Below the pieces are notes generated by a model. The model searched no databases. It had not been told where the DNA came from and was given only the letters and a program-made list of their open reading frames with translations. A DNA stretch of 64,000 nucleotides, from positions 7,514,166-7,578,165 of the forward strand of contig NC_084597.1 of the NCBI RefSeq assembly GCF_033807715.1, in the 5' to 3' direction. The translations under genes and the position numbers were made by a program. Positions 1-9,809 of the stretch are shown piece by piece; position 1 is the first letter of the stretch; each line of letters begins with the position of its first letter. The DNA comes from Cololabis saira (lineage: Eukaryota > Chordata > Actinopteri > Beloniformes > Belonidae).

Positions 1-67
1 ACCGGGGACAAAGGGCCCGAAGTTCAGTCTGGACAGGCTGAAAAGTCAGGACTGGAACCAGGTAGAG
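1..67. other. Unassigned left edge
   Basis: Short non-repetitive stretch ending in the AGGTAGAG target site of the adjoining hAT element. Nothing else is recognised in it. Confidence 0.4.
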
Positions 68-924
68 CAGGGGTGTCAAACGTGCGGCCAGCGGGCCGCA
101 TGTGGCCGGAGAGAGATTTTCATGCGGCCCGCGAGAAGTTTCCAACGCAAAAAAACAAAATGTTAATTTACTAAAAAGGAAGGCATAAATAATTGCCATG
201 AATCGCAGCATATCCGATAATATATTTCTTCTACAAATCCATCGTTATTCTACAAAGAGAGCAGTTTGACATTTTTTTAGTTTTCTAGAATGCATTTGCC
301 GATTTTATTTCTTTGTAGACGGTCGTTTATTTTTATTAACCGACTACTATTATATATTTCCGCAGGAAAAATATCACTGCTAAAAAAGATGATAGAAGAT
401 ATTTATTCGGAGAATTTCAGTTTTGAATACGAGGATAGTGACAAAGTAAAACAGTTAAAAAAGAAGTGCTGACTTTTCGGCACACTAGCGTAAATATCCG
501 CGCCAATTTTTAAAAATAAATACACTTAATTGTACTGGAAAAATCTCTAAATCACAAAGAAACACTCTCGGATGTAATAAGAAAGATTTAGCTTTTAATT
601 AAATTTCTTTTAAGATATAAAAAAAACATACTTGTTTCTGTTTATCTTTGTAAAATGATATTAAAAGTATTTTACATAATTTGAAAAAAATGAGAAATTT
701 CAAGAAAAGATCCTGAAGAAATATATTTTACATAATTAGAGTGTAAACAAAGTGCATATTTCCTTTAAAATTAACTAAACTGATATTGGATTAGATAACA
801 ATAGTAAAAAAAAAGAATTAGAAAAAAACATTTTCACACCGTTTTTGTTATTTTGAGTGTGCGGTCCGCGAGAAAAAAATTGGTCAAATCCGGCCCGCCA
901 AGCAAAATGAGTTTGACACCCCTG
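68..924. mobile_element. Non-autonomous hAT element (CAGGGGTGTCAAA ends)
   Basis: The left end reads CAGGGGTGTCAAA and the right end is its reverse complement TTTGACACCCCTG. The direct repeat AGGTAGAG lies immediately outside both ends (60-67 and 925-932), a perfect 8-bp duplication as made by hAT transposases. Just inside the ends are inverted GCGGGCC-rich segments; the middle is AT-rich. A 60-codon frame at 290-472 resembles no transposase domain I know, so the element should be non-autonomous and mobilised in trans. Confidence 0.92.
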
Positions 925-932
925 AGGTAGAG

Positions 933-1554
933 GCTTCGAACAGGACTAGATCCTTCATGAGTTGTCAGAGGAGAGGAATCTCTCACGTCTGATTTACAGG
1001 CTTGTTTTACATTTACAAGTTTCACACGGACAGAAGAGTCTGCCGGCCGTCCCTCGTCATTCAAATCAGCCGTCTTCTCCTCGGCTGCAGCAACATCATC
1101 ACTCTGAAGATAATCCCTGTCACTGCAGGAATCATCACAAACCTGCCCTCTGATCTCTGACCCGTGAGAACTAATCAAAACCCAAACTGACAAATAAACA
1201 ACCCAGGGAGCAAAATGCAGTGAATCAAATCTGTGTTGAATGAGAACAGAATACGTGTTTGCAGGAAAGCAGTACTTAATGTTTGCACTCAGGTTCGCAT
1301 TGCAGTACGTTAGCATTAAAGCCCCTGACAAGCCTCAAAAATGTCATTCCACTTAAGTGATAGTGTTTATATAGACAAACCAAGCAAATGTCTTTGTAAA
1401 TGTGGACAAAATGTATAAAAAAGCTTGTTTGTACCATCAAGAATAAAATACAAACTAATGCCAATGGATGTAAAAGGAAGAGACCTCTAACACCCTCTTC
1501 CTTCTGTGTACATTGACAGTAGTTTCTGCAACATGTAACATAACAGTCCTTTTT
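933..1554. other. Unassigned intergenic stretch
   Basis: No repeat ends, coding motif or RNA gene recognised. Open frames here lack any familiar domain. Confidence 0.4.
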
Positions 1555-1640
1555 CTAGACTTGTAGTCAAGACCGCCTAAACCAAGACCAAGACCAAGAC
1601 CAGAGAGTATCAAAACCAAGACCCAGACTAGTTCAGAGAC
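1555..1640. repeat. GTCTTG/CAAGAC-rich repeat, left part
   Basis: Begins near TAGACTTGTAGTCAAGACCG and continues as repeated CAAGACC words. The inverted partner is the right part at 7610-7819, which ends ACCGGTC... TTGTAGTT in inverted sense (ACAACTCTAG on the plus strand). The Harbinger element at 1644 and everything nested in it splits this repeat. A second copy of the same repeat is at 61875-62860. Confidence 0.6.
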
Positions 1641-1643
1641 CTG

Positions 1644-2653
1644 GGGCCTCATTTATAAAGCTTGCTTGCGCACAAAACAGGGCTTGAAAGATGCGCAAGC
1701 CACCTTCTACACAAAGGTTGGGATTTAAAAAGAAAAAACTAACCGAAAAATCTGCGTATCCCTACGCCAACCCTGACCCTCCCGTAGGAACTTACTTAAG
1801 ACACGGGGAACTGGCGACGCAGGCGGTGAGGTGGTGAAATGAAGCCAGATTCATGTCATACTCTTAATAATGTCATCACATATCAGACTTATAATATAAT
1901 AGCGCTGATCGTGTCCCTCTGTGTGTGAAGCACAGCGTCAGTCAGGACGCTGGTGCTGCTGGAGCCGCAGTGCAGGACACGCCGGGGACCTCCTTCACCC
2001 ACTGCGACAACCGTAAAGTGACTGAGGACAGAACAAATGAGCCCCTAAAGGGACACAGATTTTTTTAATATATATATAATGAGTTTTACGCGCGCGCAAA
2101 ACCTTTACGTGCGGGCGTAAGCCTAAATTATGGTTCCGCATTAAAACGACGCAGAGCTGCCGGGCCGTTCTCGCATCGCCTTCGCACAGTGTCTTGATGA
2201 TTTGCAATTACAGGCTGAACCTACCGTTAGTTTTTAAACTCTAAAAAGTGGGGGGGACATAAACATGATTTTGAAAAGTGGGGGGGACATGTCCCCCCTG
2301 TCCCCAGTGGAAATTGCGCCATGGCACTCACAGCGTTTAGCGCAGCAACGGCGTGCTGCCACTCACTCGCTTTATTTTATACTATTTATATACTTTTTCT
2401 ACTTTTACCGTGACCACCAAATAATGTGGTTTTCCTGTCCTCCACCTCATCCACAACAGCTCGAGACGTCTCATTCATTCTGACGCCAAACAGGCTGCAG
2501 GAAGCCGCTGCGCATGCTCAGCAGGCTCATTTATATGCAAATGCTACTTTACCATTCATGGTATAAAGTGGGCGTGTAGAGGGCGGGATATGAGGCGAAT
2601 TCAGCTGCGCAGCCTTCCAGCTGGACTGTGATTTATAAAGAGAACATTGCGTG
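1644..2653. mobile_element. PIF/Harbinger-like element, left part
   Basis: The terminal inverted repeat GGGCCTCATTTATAAA starts at 1644 and its reverse complement ends at 7606. The triplet CTG flanks the element at 1641-1643 and 7607-7609, matching the 3-bp CWG/TWA duplications of PIF/Harbinger. Without the nested LTR element the unit is about 1.13 kb. Inside are GC-rich segments and a doubled GTGGGGGGGACAT motif near 2250-2290. No transposase or Myb frame is readable, so it is a non-autonomous derivative. The left part ends at the GCGTG target of the Gmr1-like insertion. Confidence 0.85.
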
Positions 2654-2955
2654 TGTGGCAGGGTGCAGGATTGGGGTGTGGTCTGCAGGGGAGAGAGGGA
2701 GTGCGGGGGAGTGGCGCACAGGTGACGCGGCTGGAACAGCTGACGGTACACAGGTGAATCTAATCATTCTCTGTGTATTTCAGTAGGGTGTGGGCTCTGG
2801 AGACGAGAGAGGACGGAAGCAGACCAGAGGGGACGAGCAGCTCGGCTGACGAGGCCTCTGAGTGTGTGTGTGCAACGAAACTAAAATAAAAAGTCCTGCA
2901 ACGATCCCGGTGTCCGCTGCCTTTTGTGACCCCCCGTAGCACACGCCTTGCTACA
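2654..2955 (+). repeat. 5' LTR
   Basis: Starts TG and ends CA. It contains a polyadenylation signal AATAAA at 2885-2890. No TATA box is obvious, so transcription may start from an initiator-type promoter (inference). It is identical to the 3' LTR at an offset of 4526 bp. Confidence 0.95.
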
Positions 2956-2956
2956 G

Positions 2957-2974
2957 TGGCACCCAACGTGAGGC
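2957..2974 (+). promoter_or_regulatory. Primer binding site, tRNA-Lys(1,2)-like
   Basis: One base after the LTR is TGGCACCCAACGTGAGGC. This matches the 18-base site complementary to the 3' end of tRNA-Lys1,2 (TGGCGCCCAACGTGGGGC, used for example by Mason-Pfizer monkey virus) at 16 of 18 positions. It is the expected minus-strand priming site. The two G-to-A differences could be real drift or reflect another tRNA. Confidence 0.75.
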
Positions 2975-2987
2975 ACAAAAAAAAGGA

Positions 2988-5900
2988 ATGACAGCGGAAC
3001 GCGGAGGGGAGATGGAGCGGGCAGTGGCGTCTCTTGCCCAGGCGATGGCGGAGATGTCGGTCAGGCTCCAGGACCAGGCCGAGCGGCAGACGGCCACCCT
3101 GGAGGAGCTGGCGGCTCAGCAGGCAGGCAGGGCGGGTCTGGGTGGTCGCCCGGCCGCTCCCTTTGCGGGGGTCGTCCTGCAGAAGATGACGGAGGCGGAC
3201 GACCCCCTCGCATTTTTTGACACCTTCGAGGCTGTGGCCGAGGCCTGTGATTGGCCGGCGGCGGAGTGGGCGGTGCGCCTCCTGCCGCTCCTGTCAGGAG
3301 AGGCGCAGATGGCGGCTCTCGCCCTCCCAGCGGCAGCACGCGCCACCTACGGCCCGGTGCGGCGGGCAGTGATGGATCGGCTGGGGCGATCCCCGGAGGA
3401 CTACCGCCGCCGGTTCAGGGAGCTAAAGCTGGGGCCGACGGACCGCCCCTACACCTTCGCCCACCAGCTCCACGACGCGGCGGTGCGGTGGCTGCGACCC
3501 GGCGAGGCGGAGGGGGAGAAGCGGGTGGTGCAGCAGGTGGTCCTGGAGCAGTTCGTCCAGGGGCTCCCCACCCGGACGGCGGCGTGGGTCCGCTGCCATC
3601 GCCCGGGGACCCTGCAGGAGGCCATCACCCTGGCAGAGGACCATCTGGCGGTCCATCCGGCGGCCGCAGCAGCGGCGGGACCCGCAGCGCGTCCCATCCC
3701 TGCGCCGCGCCGGAGGTTCGCCGCGGCAGGGGGTCCGCCCACAACGATTAACGCGTCTCCTTTTTCTCCTCCCCAGAGCTCGCACCCGGTTCCACCCGCG
3801 CCAGCTGACCCGGCGGGGGCCCCTCAAACGCCTGGGCAGGGCTGCTGGCGGTGCGGCCAGCCCGGACACATCAGGCGGGAGTGCCCGCTGATGGAGGTGG
3901 GCCAGGTGATCCGGGTGGCCGGTCCGCCAGCATCCTCCCCAGACTCAGGAGGGACATACCGGGTTCCGGTAAGGATCCGTGGGGGTATACACTCGGCTTT
4001 GGTGGATTCTGGCTGCATGCAGTCGGTAATTCACCAAAGCCTGGTGCGACCCGAGGCTTTGATGAATGTGTCGTCCTGGGTGGAGGTGGTGTGTGTTCAC
4101 GGTGATGTGCATCAGTACCCCGTGGTACCAGTGGAAATTAGACACAAGGGGAAAAATCATAGAATAAAGGCCGCGGTTAGCTCCCGCCTTTTGCATCCTC
4201 TGATTCTAGGACTCGATTGGCCGGGGTTTGGAAATTTGGTGAGTCAGTGTGTGGGGATGCAATCACGGCAGACAGGGACATGCGGTATGTGCGCTGTGCT
4301 CAGTGGTGACGCGAGGTCGTCCGACGCTGCAGACGGAGAGGGAGAGGGACCCGCGGAGGCTCCGGCGGAGGCTCGGCGGGACCCGCTACACTCTATGGAA
4401 GATTTTCCACTCGAGCAGTCTCGTGACGATACTCTACGCTCAGCCTTCGACCAAGTGATACAAATTGATGGTCACAAGGTGCGCCCTGATGCAGCGCTCA
4501 CATATCCGTACTTTGCATTGAATAGGGACAGGTTATATCGAGTGAGCCGTGACACTAAATCTGGCCGGATTATTACCCAGTTGTTGGTACCAAAGAACCG
4601 CCGGGAAATGGTTTTCCAGGCGGCTCATTATAACCCGATGGCTGGTCACATGGGGTGCGACAAAACACTGGCCCGCATAATGGACCGATTTTATTGGCCG
4701 GGCATTTGGGGGGAGGTGCGCCGCTGGTGCGCCTCCTGTCCCGAATGCCAGCTAGTTAACTCCCCGGCTGTGCCAAAAGCACCTTTGCAGCCGTTGCCAT
4801 TAATGGAGGTTCCATTTGAGCGTGTCGCCATGGACCTCATCGGTCCATTTCAGCGGAGCGCACGGGGATATCGTTTTGTACTAGTCCTGACGGATTATGC
4901 AACACGTTATCCAGAGGCAGTGCCGCTGCGCACCATCTCGGCAACGAGTGTGGCGCGGGCGCTGCTTCAGGTCATCTCCCGCGTCGGGATCCCGAAAGAG
5001 ATTCTGACGGACCAGGGCACGCAGTTCATGTCACGAACACTGAGGGAACTTTACGGATTACTGGGCATTACGTCGGTTAGGACCTCCGTTTATCATCCCC
5101 AGACGGATGGTTTATGTGAGCGTTTTAACCGGACGCTTAAGTCCATGATCCGTAAGTTCATTCACGAGGACGCTCGGAATTGGGATAGGTGGCTTGATCC
5201 TCTGCTGTTTGCAGTGCGTGAGGTTCCCCAGGCCTCAACAGGGTTTTCCCCCTTTGAGCTGCTGTTTGGCAGAACACCACGTGGGGTTTTGGACCTGGTT
5301 AAGGAAAACTGGGAGGATGGTCCAAGCCCCAGCAAAAATGAGGTTCAGCACGTCTTGGAGCTGAGAGCAAAACTCCATACACTGGGGAGGCTATCACGGG
5401 AGAATTTGCTCTCAGCCCAGGAGCGGCAACAACGGCTGTACAACAGAGGAGCCAGGCTGAGAAATTTCACTCCGGGAGACAAAGTACTTGTATTGCTGCC
5501 CACTTCTAGCTCCAAATTACTCGCCAAGTGGCAAGGGCCCTTCGTGGTCACACGGCGAGTAGGGGACGTGGACTATGAGGTGGTGCGTCCTGACAGGGGT
5601 GGAGCGACACAGATGTATCACGTCAACCTCCTTAAAGCCTGGAGGGAGGCGGTACCGGTCGCTCTGGTGACGCAGGTAAGAGAGAGAGATGAGTTGGGGC
5701 CTGAGGTGCCAAACTCGGCGAATCCAGCCTCGCTCGCTTGTGGGGACCAGCTCTCCGCGTCCCAGAGGGCAGACCTGGCCTCGTTGCAACAGCGGTTTGC
5801 TGATGTGTTTTCTCCCTTACCAGGACGCACAAACCTCATAGAGCACCAGATATTGACACGCCCGGGGGTGACGGTGCGCTCACATCCCTACCGGCTGCCG

Positions 5901-7283
5901 GAACACAAACGCAAAGTGGTGAAGGCCGAATTGGACGCCATGCTGGCAATGGGGGTAATAGAAGAGTCCCACAGTGGCTGGTCTAGTCCCATCGTTCTGG
6001 TGCGGAAGAAGGATGGGTCTATACGCTTCTGTGTGGACTACCGCAAGGTGAATGAGGTGTCACGTTTTGACGCGTACCCGATGCCTCGGGTCGACGAGCT
6101 CCTGGATCGGCTGGGCACAGCTCGCTTTTTCACGACACTGGATTTGACCAAGGGCTACTGGCAGATTCCCATGTCTCCAGAGTCTAAGGAGATCACGGCT
6201 TTCTCCACTCCGTACGGTTTGTACCAATTTCGCACACTTCCGTTCGGCTTGTTCGGAGCCCCTGCCACGTTTCAGCGTCTCATGGACAGAGTGCTGCGCC
6301 CGCATGCTGCGTATGCTGCCGCCTATCTAGATGACGTCATCATCTATAGTGACAGCTGGGCGGAGCATGTGCGGCAGGTGGGTGCGGTGCTCGGTTCACT
6401 GAGACAGGCGGGGCTCACGGCCAACCCGAAGAAGTGTGTGGTTGGACGGAGGGAGGTACGGTATCTGGGGTACCACTTGGGAGGCGGGCAGGTGCGTCCC
6501 CAGGTAGACAAGACAGCTGCGATTGCGGCCTGCCCAAGACCCAAGACCAAAAAGGAGGTTAGGCAGTTCTTGGGGCTGGCGGGGTATTATCGGCGGTTCA
6601 TTCCGGACTTTGCCGATCTGTCCAGCCCCTTGACTGACCTGACCCGAAAGGGTGCCTCAGATCCGGTCCAGTGGACGGAGCAGTGCCAGCAGGTGTTTGA
6701 GAGGGTGAAACAGGCCCTCTGCGGGGAGCCGCTCCTTTATACTCCTGACTTTTCTCTCCCTTTTGTTCTGCAGACTGATGCCTCGAACAGAGGGCTGGGG
6801 GCCGTTTTGTCCCAGCAGGTGGAGGGGACGGACCGCCCCGTGCTATACATCAGCCGCAAGCTGTCGGAGAGGGAGGGGCGGTATAGCACGGTGGAGAAGG
6901 AGTGCCTCGCCATTCGGTGGGCGGTCGGGTCCCTGCGCTACTACCTCCTGGGACGCCCATTCACCCGCTGGTCGGATCATGCTCCCCTCCAGTGGCTCCA
7001 TCGCATGAAAGATACCAATGGGTGGATCACACGTTGGTATTTGGCTTTACAGCCCTTTAATTTCAGAGTGGTTCACAGGCCGGGGGCTCAGATGGCGGTC
7101 CCTGACTTCCTCTCCCGCTCCGGGGGGGGGGAGTTGGCTAGGCCGGACGGTCCCCGGCCTGAGTCGGGCGATGGGGGTATGTGGCAGGGTGCAGGATTGG
7201 GGTGTGGTCTGCAGGGGAGAGAGGGAGTGCGGGGGAGTGGCGCACAGGTGACGCGGCTGGAACAGCTGACGGTACACAGGTGA
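2988..7283 (+). CDS. gag-pol: Gag-Pol polyprotein of a Gmr1-like retrotransposon (integrase before RT)
   Basis: A single unbroken 1431-residue frame starting only 13 bases after the primer binding site; M9 is an alternative start. Gag fills roughly residues 1-300 and ends in a CX2CX4HX4C zinc knuckle (C286, C289, H294, C299) that binds RNA. An aspartic protease follows, with active site DSG at D340 and a later ILGLDW motif. Integrase comes next: HHCC zinc domain from H547, then catalytic D616, D675 and E711 (35 residues between the last two), then a GPF/Y module near residues 850-890. Reverse transcriptase follows, with D1052 in the LDLTKGYWQI box and the YLDD pair D1115/D1116, then RNase H starting at QTDAS (D1264). 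This INT-RT-RH order is unlike most Ty3/gypsy elements and typical of Gmr1. Gag and Pol share one frame with no frameshift or stop, so processing must separate them. The last 34 codons lie inside the 3' LTR. No inactivating change is visible. Confidence 0.96.
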   Translation: MTAERGGEMERAVASLAQAMAEMSVRLQDQAERQTATLEELAAQQAGRAGLGGRPAAPFAGVVLQKMTEADDPLAFFDTFEAVAEACDWPAAEWAVRLLPLLSGEAQMAALALPAAARATYGPVRRAVMDRLGRSPEDYRRRFRELKLGPTDRPYTFAHQLHDAAVRWLRPGEAEGEKRVVQQVVLEQFVQGLPTRTAAWVRCHRPGTLQEAITLAEDHLAVHPAAAAAAGPAARPIPAPRRRFAAAGGPPTTINASPFSPPQSSHPVPPAPADPAGAPQTPGQGCWRCGQPGHIRRECPLMEVGQVIRVAGPPASSPDSGGTYRVPVRIRGGIHSALVDSGCMQSVIHQSLVRPEALMNVSSWVEVVCVHGDVHQYPVVPVEIRHKGKNHRIKAAVSSRLLHPLILGLDWPGFGNLVSQCVGMQSRQTGTCGMCAVLSGDARSSDAADGEGEGPAEAPAEARRDPLHSMEDFPLEQSRDDTLRSAFDQVIQIDGHKVRPDAALTYPYFALNRDRLYRVSRDTKSGRIITQLLVPKNRREMVFQAAHYNPMAGHMGCDKTLARIMDRFYWPGIWGEVRRWCASCPECQLVNSPAVPKAPLQPLPLMEVPFERVAMDLIGPFQRSARGYRFVLVLTDYATRYPEAVPLRTISATSVARALLQVISRVGIPKEILTDQGTQFMSRTLRELYGLLGITSVRTSVYHPQTDGLCERFNRTLKSMIRKFIHEDARNWDRWLDPLLFAVREVPQASTGFSPFELLFGRTPRGVLDLVKENWEDGPSPSKNEVQHVLELRAKLHTLGRLSRENLLSAQERQQRLYNRGARLRNFTPGDKVLVLLPTSSSKLLAKWQGPFVVTRRVGDVDYEVVRPDRGGATQMYHVNLLKAWREAVPVALVTQVRERDELGPEVPNSANPASLACGDQLSASQRADLASLQQRFADVFSPLPGRTNLIEHQILTRPGVTVRSHPYRLPEHKRKVVKAELDAMLAMGVIEESHSGWSSPIVLVRKKDGSIRFCVDYRKVNEVSRFDAYPMPRVDELLDRLGTARFFTTLDLTKGYWQIPMSPESKEITAFSTPYGLYQFRTLPFGLFGAPATFQRLMDRVLRPHAAYAAAYLDDVIIYSDSWAEHVRQVGAVLGSLRQAGLTANPKKCVVGRREVRYLGYHLGGGQVRPQVDKTAAIAACPRPKTKKEVRQFLGLAGYYRRFIPDFADLSSPLTDLTRKGASDPVQWTEQCQQVFERVKQALCGEPLLYTPDFSLPFVLQTDASNRGLGAVLSQQVEGTDRPVLYISRKLSEREGRYSTVEKECLAIRWAVGSLRYYLLGRPFTRWSDHAPLQWLHRMKDTNGWITRWYLALQPFNFRVVHRPGAQMAVPDFLSRSGGGELARPDGPRPESGDGGMWQGAGLGCGLQGREGVRGSGAQVTRLEQLTVHR
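7169..7179 (+). promoter_or_regulatory. Candidate polypurine tract
   Basis: CGATGGGGGTA lies directly before the 3' LTR. Its GATGGGGG core could prime plus-strand synthesis, but a stronger G-run lies at 7123-7132, so the assignment is tentative. Confidence 0.4.
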
Positions 7284-7481
7284 ATCTAATCATTCTCTGT
7301 GTATTTCAGTAGGGTGTGGGCTCTGGAGACGAGAGAGGACGGAAGCAGACCAGAGGGGACGAGCAGCTCGGCTGACGAGGCCTCTGAGTGTGTGTGTGCA
7401 ACGAAACTAAAATAAAAAGTCCTGCAACGATCCCGGTGTCCGCTGCCTTTTGTGACCCCCCGTAGCACACGCCTTGCTACA
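7180..7481 (+). repeat. 3' LTR
   Basis: Same 302 bases as the 5' LTR. The gag-pol stop codon (7281-7283) lies inside it. The polyadenylation signal AATAAA is at 7411-7416. Confidence 0.95.
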
Positions 7482-7486
7482 GCGTG

Positions 7487-7606
7487 CAAGTGTGCGTGCA
7501 CAGGGTTTTATAAATCCAGATTTTTTTTTGCGCCCCCCATTTTCGGCTTTTGGGTTTACGTGCACTTTTAGTATGAATCCTACGCACTCTTTTATAAATG
7601 AGGCCC
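7487..7606. mobile_element. PIF/Harbinger-like element, right part
   Basis: Continuation of the element at 1644 after the Gmr1-like insertion. It ends in TTTATAAATGAGGCCC, followed by the CTG target triplet. Confidence 0.85.
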
Positions 7607-7609
7607 CTG

Positions 7610-7819
7610 ATCCGTAGATCCGGGACTTTGTCACAAAATTCATGTGATTGGTACAACCTGAAGGGGGGCGTATACTGAGCACCTGCGTGGATTTTATACA
7701 TTACAAATCCCTTCGAGACCCGAGACCAGGACCAAAGACTGTCAAGATTGAGACAAGACCACGACCGCAAAAAAGTGGTCGTGAGGCCGGTCTTGGTCTC
7801 AAGAACTACAACTCTAGTA
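7610..7819. repeat. GTCTTG/CAAGAC-rich repeat, right part
   Basis: Contains GAGACCAGGACCAAAGACTG and a short hairpin around CACGACCGC / GTGGTCGTG near 7758-7782. It ends GGTCTTGGTCTC...ACAACTCTAG. It corresponds to the second copy around 61875-61911 and 62780-62850. Confidence 0.55.
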
Positions 7820-8631
7820 ACATGTAGTAATCAACTATTATAGGATTATACCAACCTTGGAGTGGCATCTCTTAGGTTTGTCAGGGGGGTTAGGGTTAGT
7901 AGGTCTATTACCTTGAGCGCTAACATTAATGCAAACACATATTTATTTAGTGCTTTAGTGGGTCATCGAGACCTTCATTGCGACCTTCATCGAGACTGTC
8001 CTCCACCGTCTCTCATATTAAAGTGCTCTAAACTTTTAATCATTCTCATAGAGAGCAAAAAGAAAATCCATTAGTCCTCCATGAGTAAGGCATGTGTGGT
8101 TTCACTCTCACCTGATGAGAACCCAAATCACACAGCTGTTTCACTCGCAAACCTAGATTAAAAGTTTGATTGTTATGAATTCAGGAGCTATATTAAGCAA
8201 AATGTTTAATGAAACAGACATGATGGTGGTGGTTGTGCCTCCACGTGTGCATTAATCACGAGTGCTCGTTAATGGCATCGTGCTGTGGCTCCGGTCTCGG
8301 AGGAGATGATGATGCATTAACCCCATCTGCACCCAAACACCTGCCCCCCCACTTAGAGAGAGAGGGGGGAGACAATCATCCCAATTAATACGTTATTTAT
8401 GCTTTTGGATTAGCTGTTAGCCTTTAGTCGGGAAATAAATACATGTTTTACACAGTTTTGTCAAACCATATGATGCTGCAACTAATGCTGTTAAAGTTAT
8501 TAAGTAAATAAAAAAGGGCACAGCTTTATGACATGTTCAAATATTCTAGGAGACGATTAGGAAGATGCGTGGATGGGGTGACCACATCTATCGTAGATCA
8601 TCTATAATGTATCAGGGACAGGGCAGCTGAC
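7820..8631. other. Unassigned stretch
   Basis: About 800 bp without recognised repeat ends. The part around 8086-8340 is of mixed composition and could be unique host DNA. Confidence 0.35.
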
Positions 8632-9239
8632 AGTCCTGCCGGGGCCCGGGACAAAATAATCTAAGATGGGCCCCCCTGTGCACGGATCTCTCCTTCTCCT
8701 CTTCCTCTCCTCTCCCTCTGCTCTTCAGGTTTTTATACAAGCTAATGGACGTTAACATTAGAGCTAGCCAGTTAGGTTAAGTTACAAGGTTGGTAAACGT
8801 TGGCTGCGCTGTTTCTTACCTTGCTCTACGCTGACTTTATTAATTCCAGTTTCACTGTCACCACCTTTTTAAAATATTTGTGTAGAGAATCTATGAGGCC
8901 TCCATTTCCTTCTTCTCTTCTCTTTTCTCTTCTTTTCTGAGCACCGGACTTGTGCTGACCGGACATTTTGACCATTCTAATGGTTGAATTAAATGATAAA
9001 ATCGAATTTTGATCAGCGGCCAAACCATTTTTGTGTTGGGGGTTCTTGACCACAAGGACAATTAGGAGGAAAACAAATAACAAGCTTTTATGTAACTCAA
9101 ATACTACATATTTTTTTCCACAAATGAGCATATTTTGAAACATTTTGAAAAATGATTCCATAATTTCTGGCCATCAGAGCCGTCATGCTGCTGATGGCTT
9201 CATCATACTTTGAGTAGTACTATCAAAATTAAATTCAGT
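8632..9239 (-). mobile_element. hAT element remnant with transposase N-terminus
   Basis: Starts near CAGTCCTGCCGGGGCCC, a hAT-like end. On the minus strand around 8826-8975 a short frame encodes a KSGAQKRREKRREE...LHKYF segment. This resembles the basic N-terminal region of ZMYM/ZNF862-type hAT transposases, which usually reads SGAQKRKxK followed by LxKFF. No catalytic domain follows. The far end is lost or obscured next to the TTAA MITE. Confidence 0.55.
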
Positions 9240-9243
9240 TTAA

Positions 9244-9583
9244 AGGAGCTTGAGGCCAGATTGTGGCAGGATTTATGAAAAAAATCCGTATACATTTTAA
9301 GTTTTCTAGTAATAATGTCAGATGAAGCGTTCCAAACCCAAAAGAATGAGCCCTCTAGTGTATTTTTCTGTTGCCTTGAACAGGCTGTGTGCTGCAAAAT
9401 GTGCTGCAATTCGGTCCCGAATTTCCCGCGCTGTCCTGTGGATGTGACGTCACATGACGCTGCATGCACGTTCTCCCCGTTCTCCCGTGCCGGCTTCACT
9501 GTTGGCTGCAGTACCCCCAACAGCCGTCGTGGTGAAGGGTGGCGCTAGAGAGTCTCATTTCTTAAAAGGAGCCTCAAGCTCCT
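9244..9583 (+). mobile_element. TTAA-flanked MITE, copy 1
   Basis: The terminal inverted repeat AGGAGCTTGAGG / CCTCAAGCTCCT is flanked on both sides by TTAA (9240-9243 and 9584-9587). TTAA duplication is used by piggyBac and Kolobok transposases; the AG...CT termini fit Kolobok better. The interior has a conserved GACGTCACATGACGCTGCATG block. No coding capacity. Confidence 0.8.
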
Positions 9584-9587
9584 TTAA

Positions 9588-9801
9588 GTCAGTGTAGTTC
9601 AATTAAACTTTATTCAATTTGTTTGTACCTTGACAATTCATAGGCAAAGCATGCAGTTAAATGAAGTCGAGTCAAATTAATTCCAATTATATTAAAATGT
9701 ATTCAATTTCATTGTAATTCAGCTAGCACCAGGCGACAGTGGAGAAGAAAACAAAACCCCCAGCAAAACCAAGCTCAGGGTGTGTGCAAAGTGAAAACAA
9801 G
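9588..9801. other. Unassigned stretch
   Basis: AT-rich non-coding sequence with no recognised element. Confidence 0.35.
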
Positions 9802-9809
9802 GTTTTACC

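Larger units (their letters stand above)
2654..7481 (+). mobile_element. Complete Gmr1-like Ty3/gypsy LTR retrotransposon
   Basis: A 4828-bp element: 302-bp LTR, primer binding site, one long gag-pol frame, 302-bp LTR. The LTRs begin TGTGGCA and end GCTACA, and I see no difference between them when read side by side. The direct repeat GCGTG lies at 2649-2653 and 7482-7486, a perfect 5-bp target duplication. Integrase precedes reverse transcriptase, the order that defines Gmr1-like elements within Ty3/gypsy. Identical LTRs, a perfect target duplication and an unbroken frame indicate a very recent, possibly competent insertion. It interrupts the Harbinger element at 1644-7606. Confidence 0.96.

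Noticed and set aside
3061..4458. Several 60-166 residue frames overlapping gag in other frames and strands
   Set aside because: GC-rich sequence has few stops; these are shadows of the Gmr1 gag-pol frame and carry no motif.
2988..7283. Endogenous retrovirus with envelope
   Set aside because: The frame ends after RNase H within the 3' LTR. There is no env frame between pol and the LTR, and the motifs are Ty3/gypsy (Gmr1).
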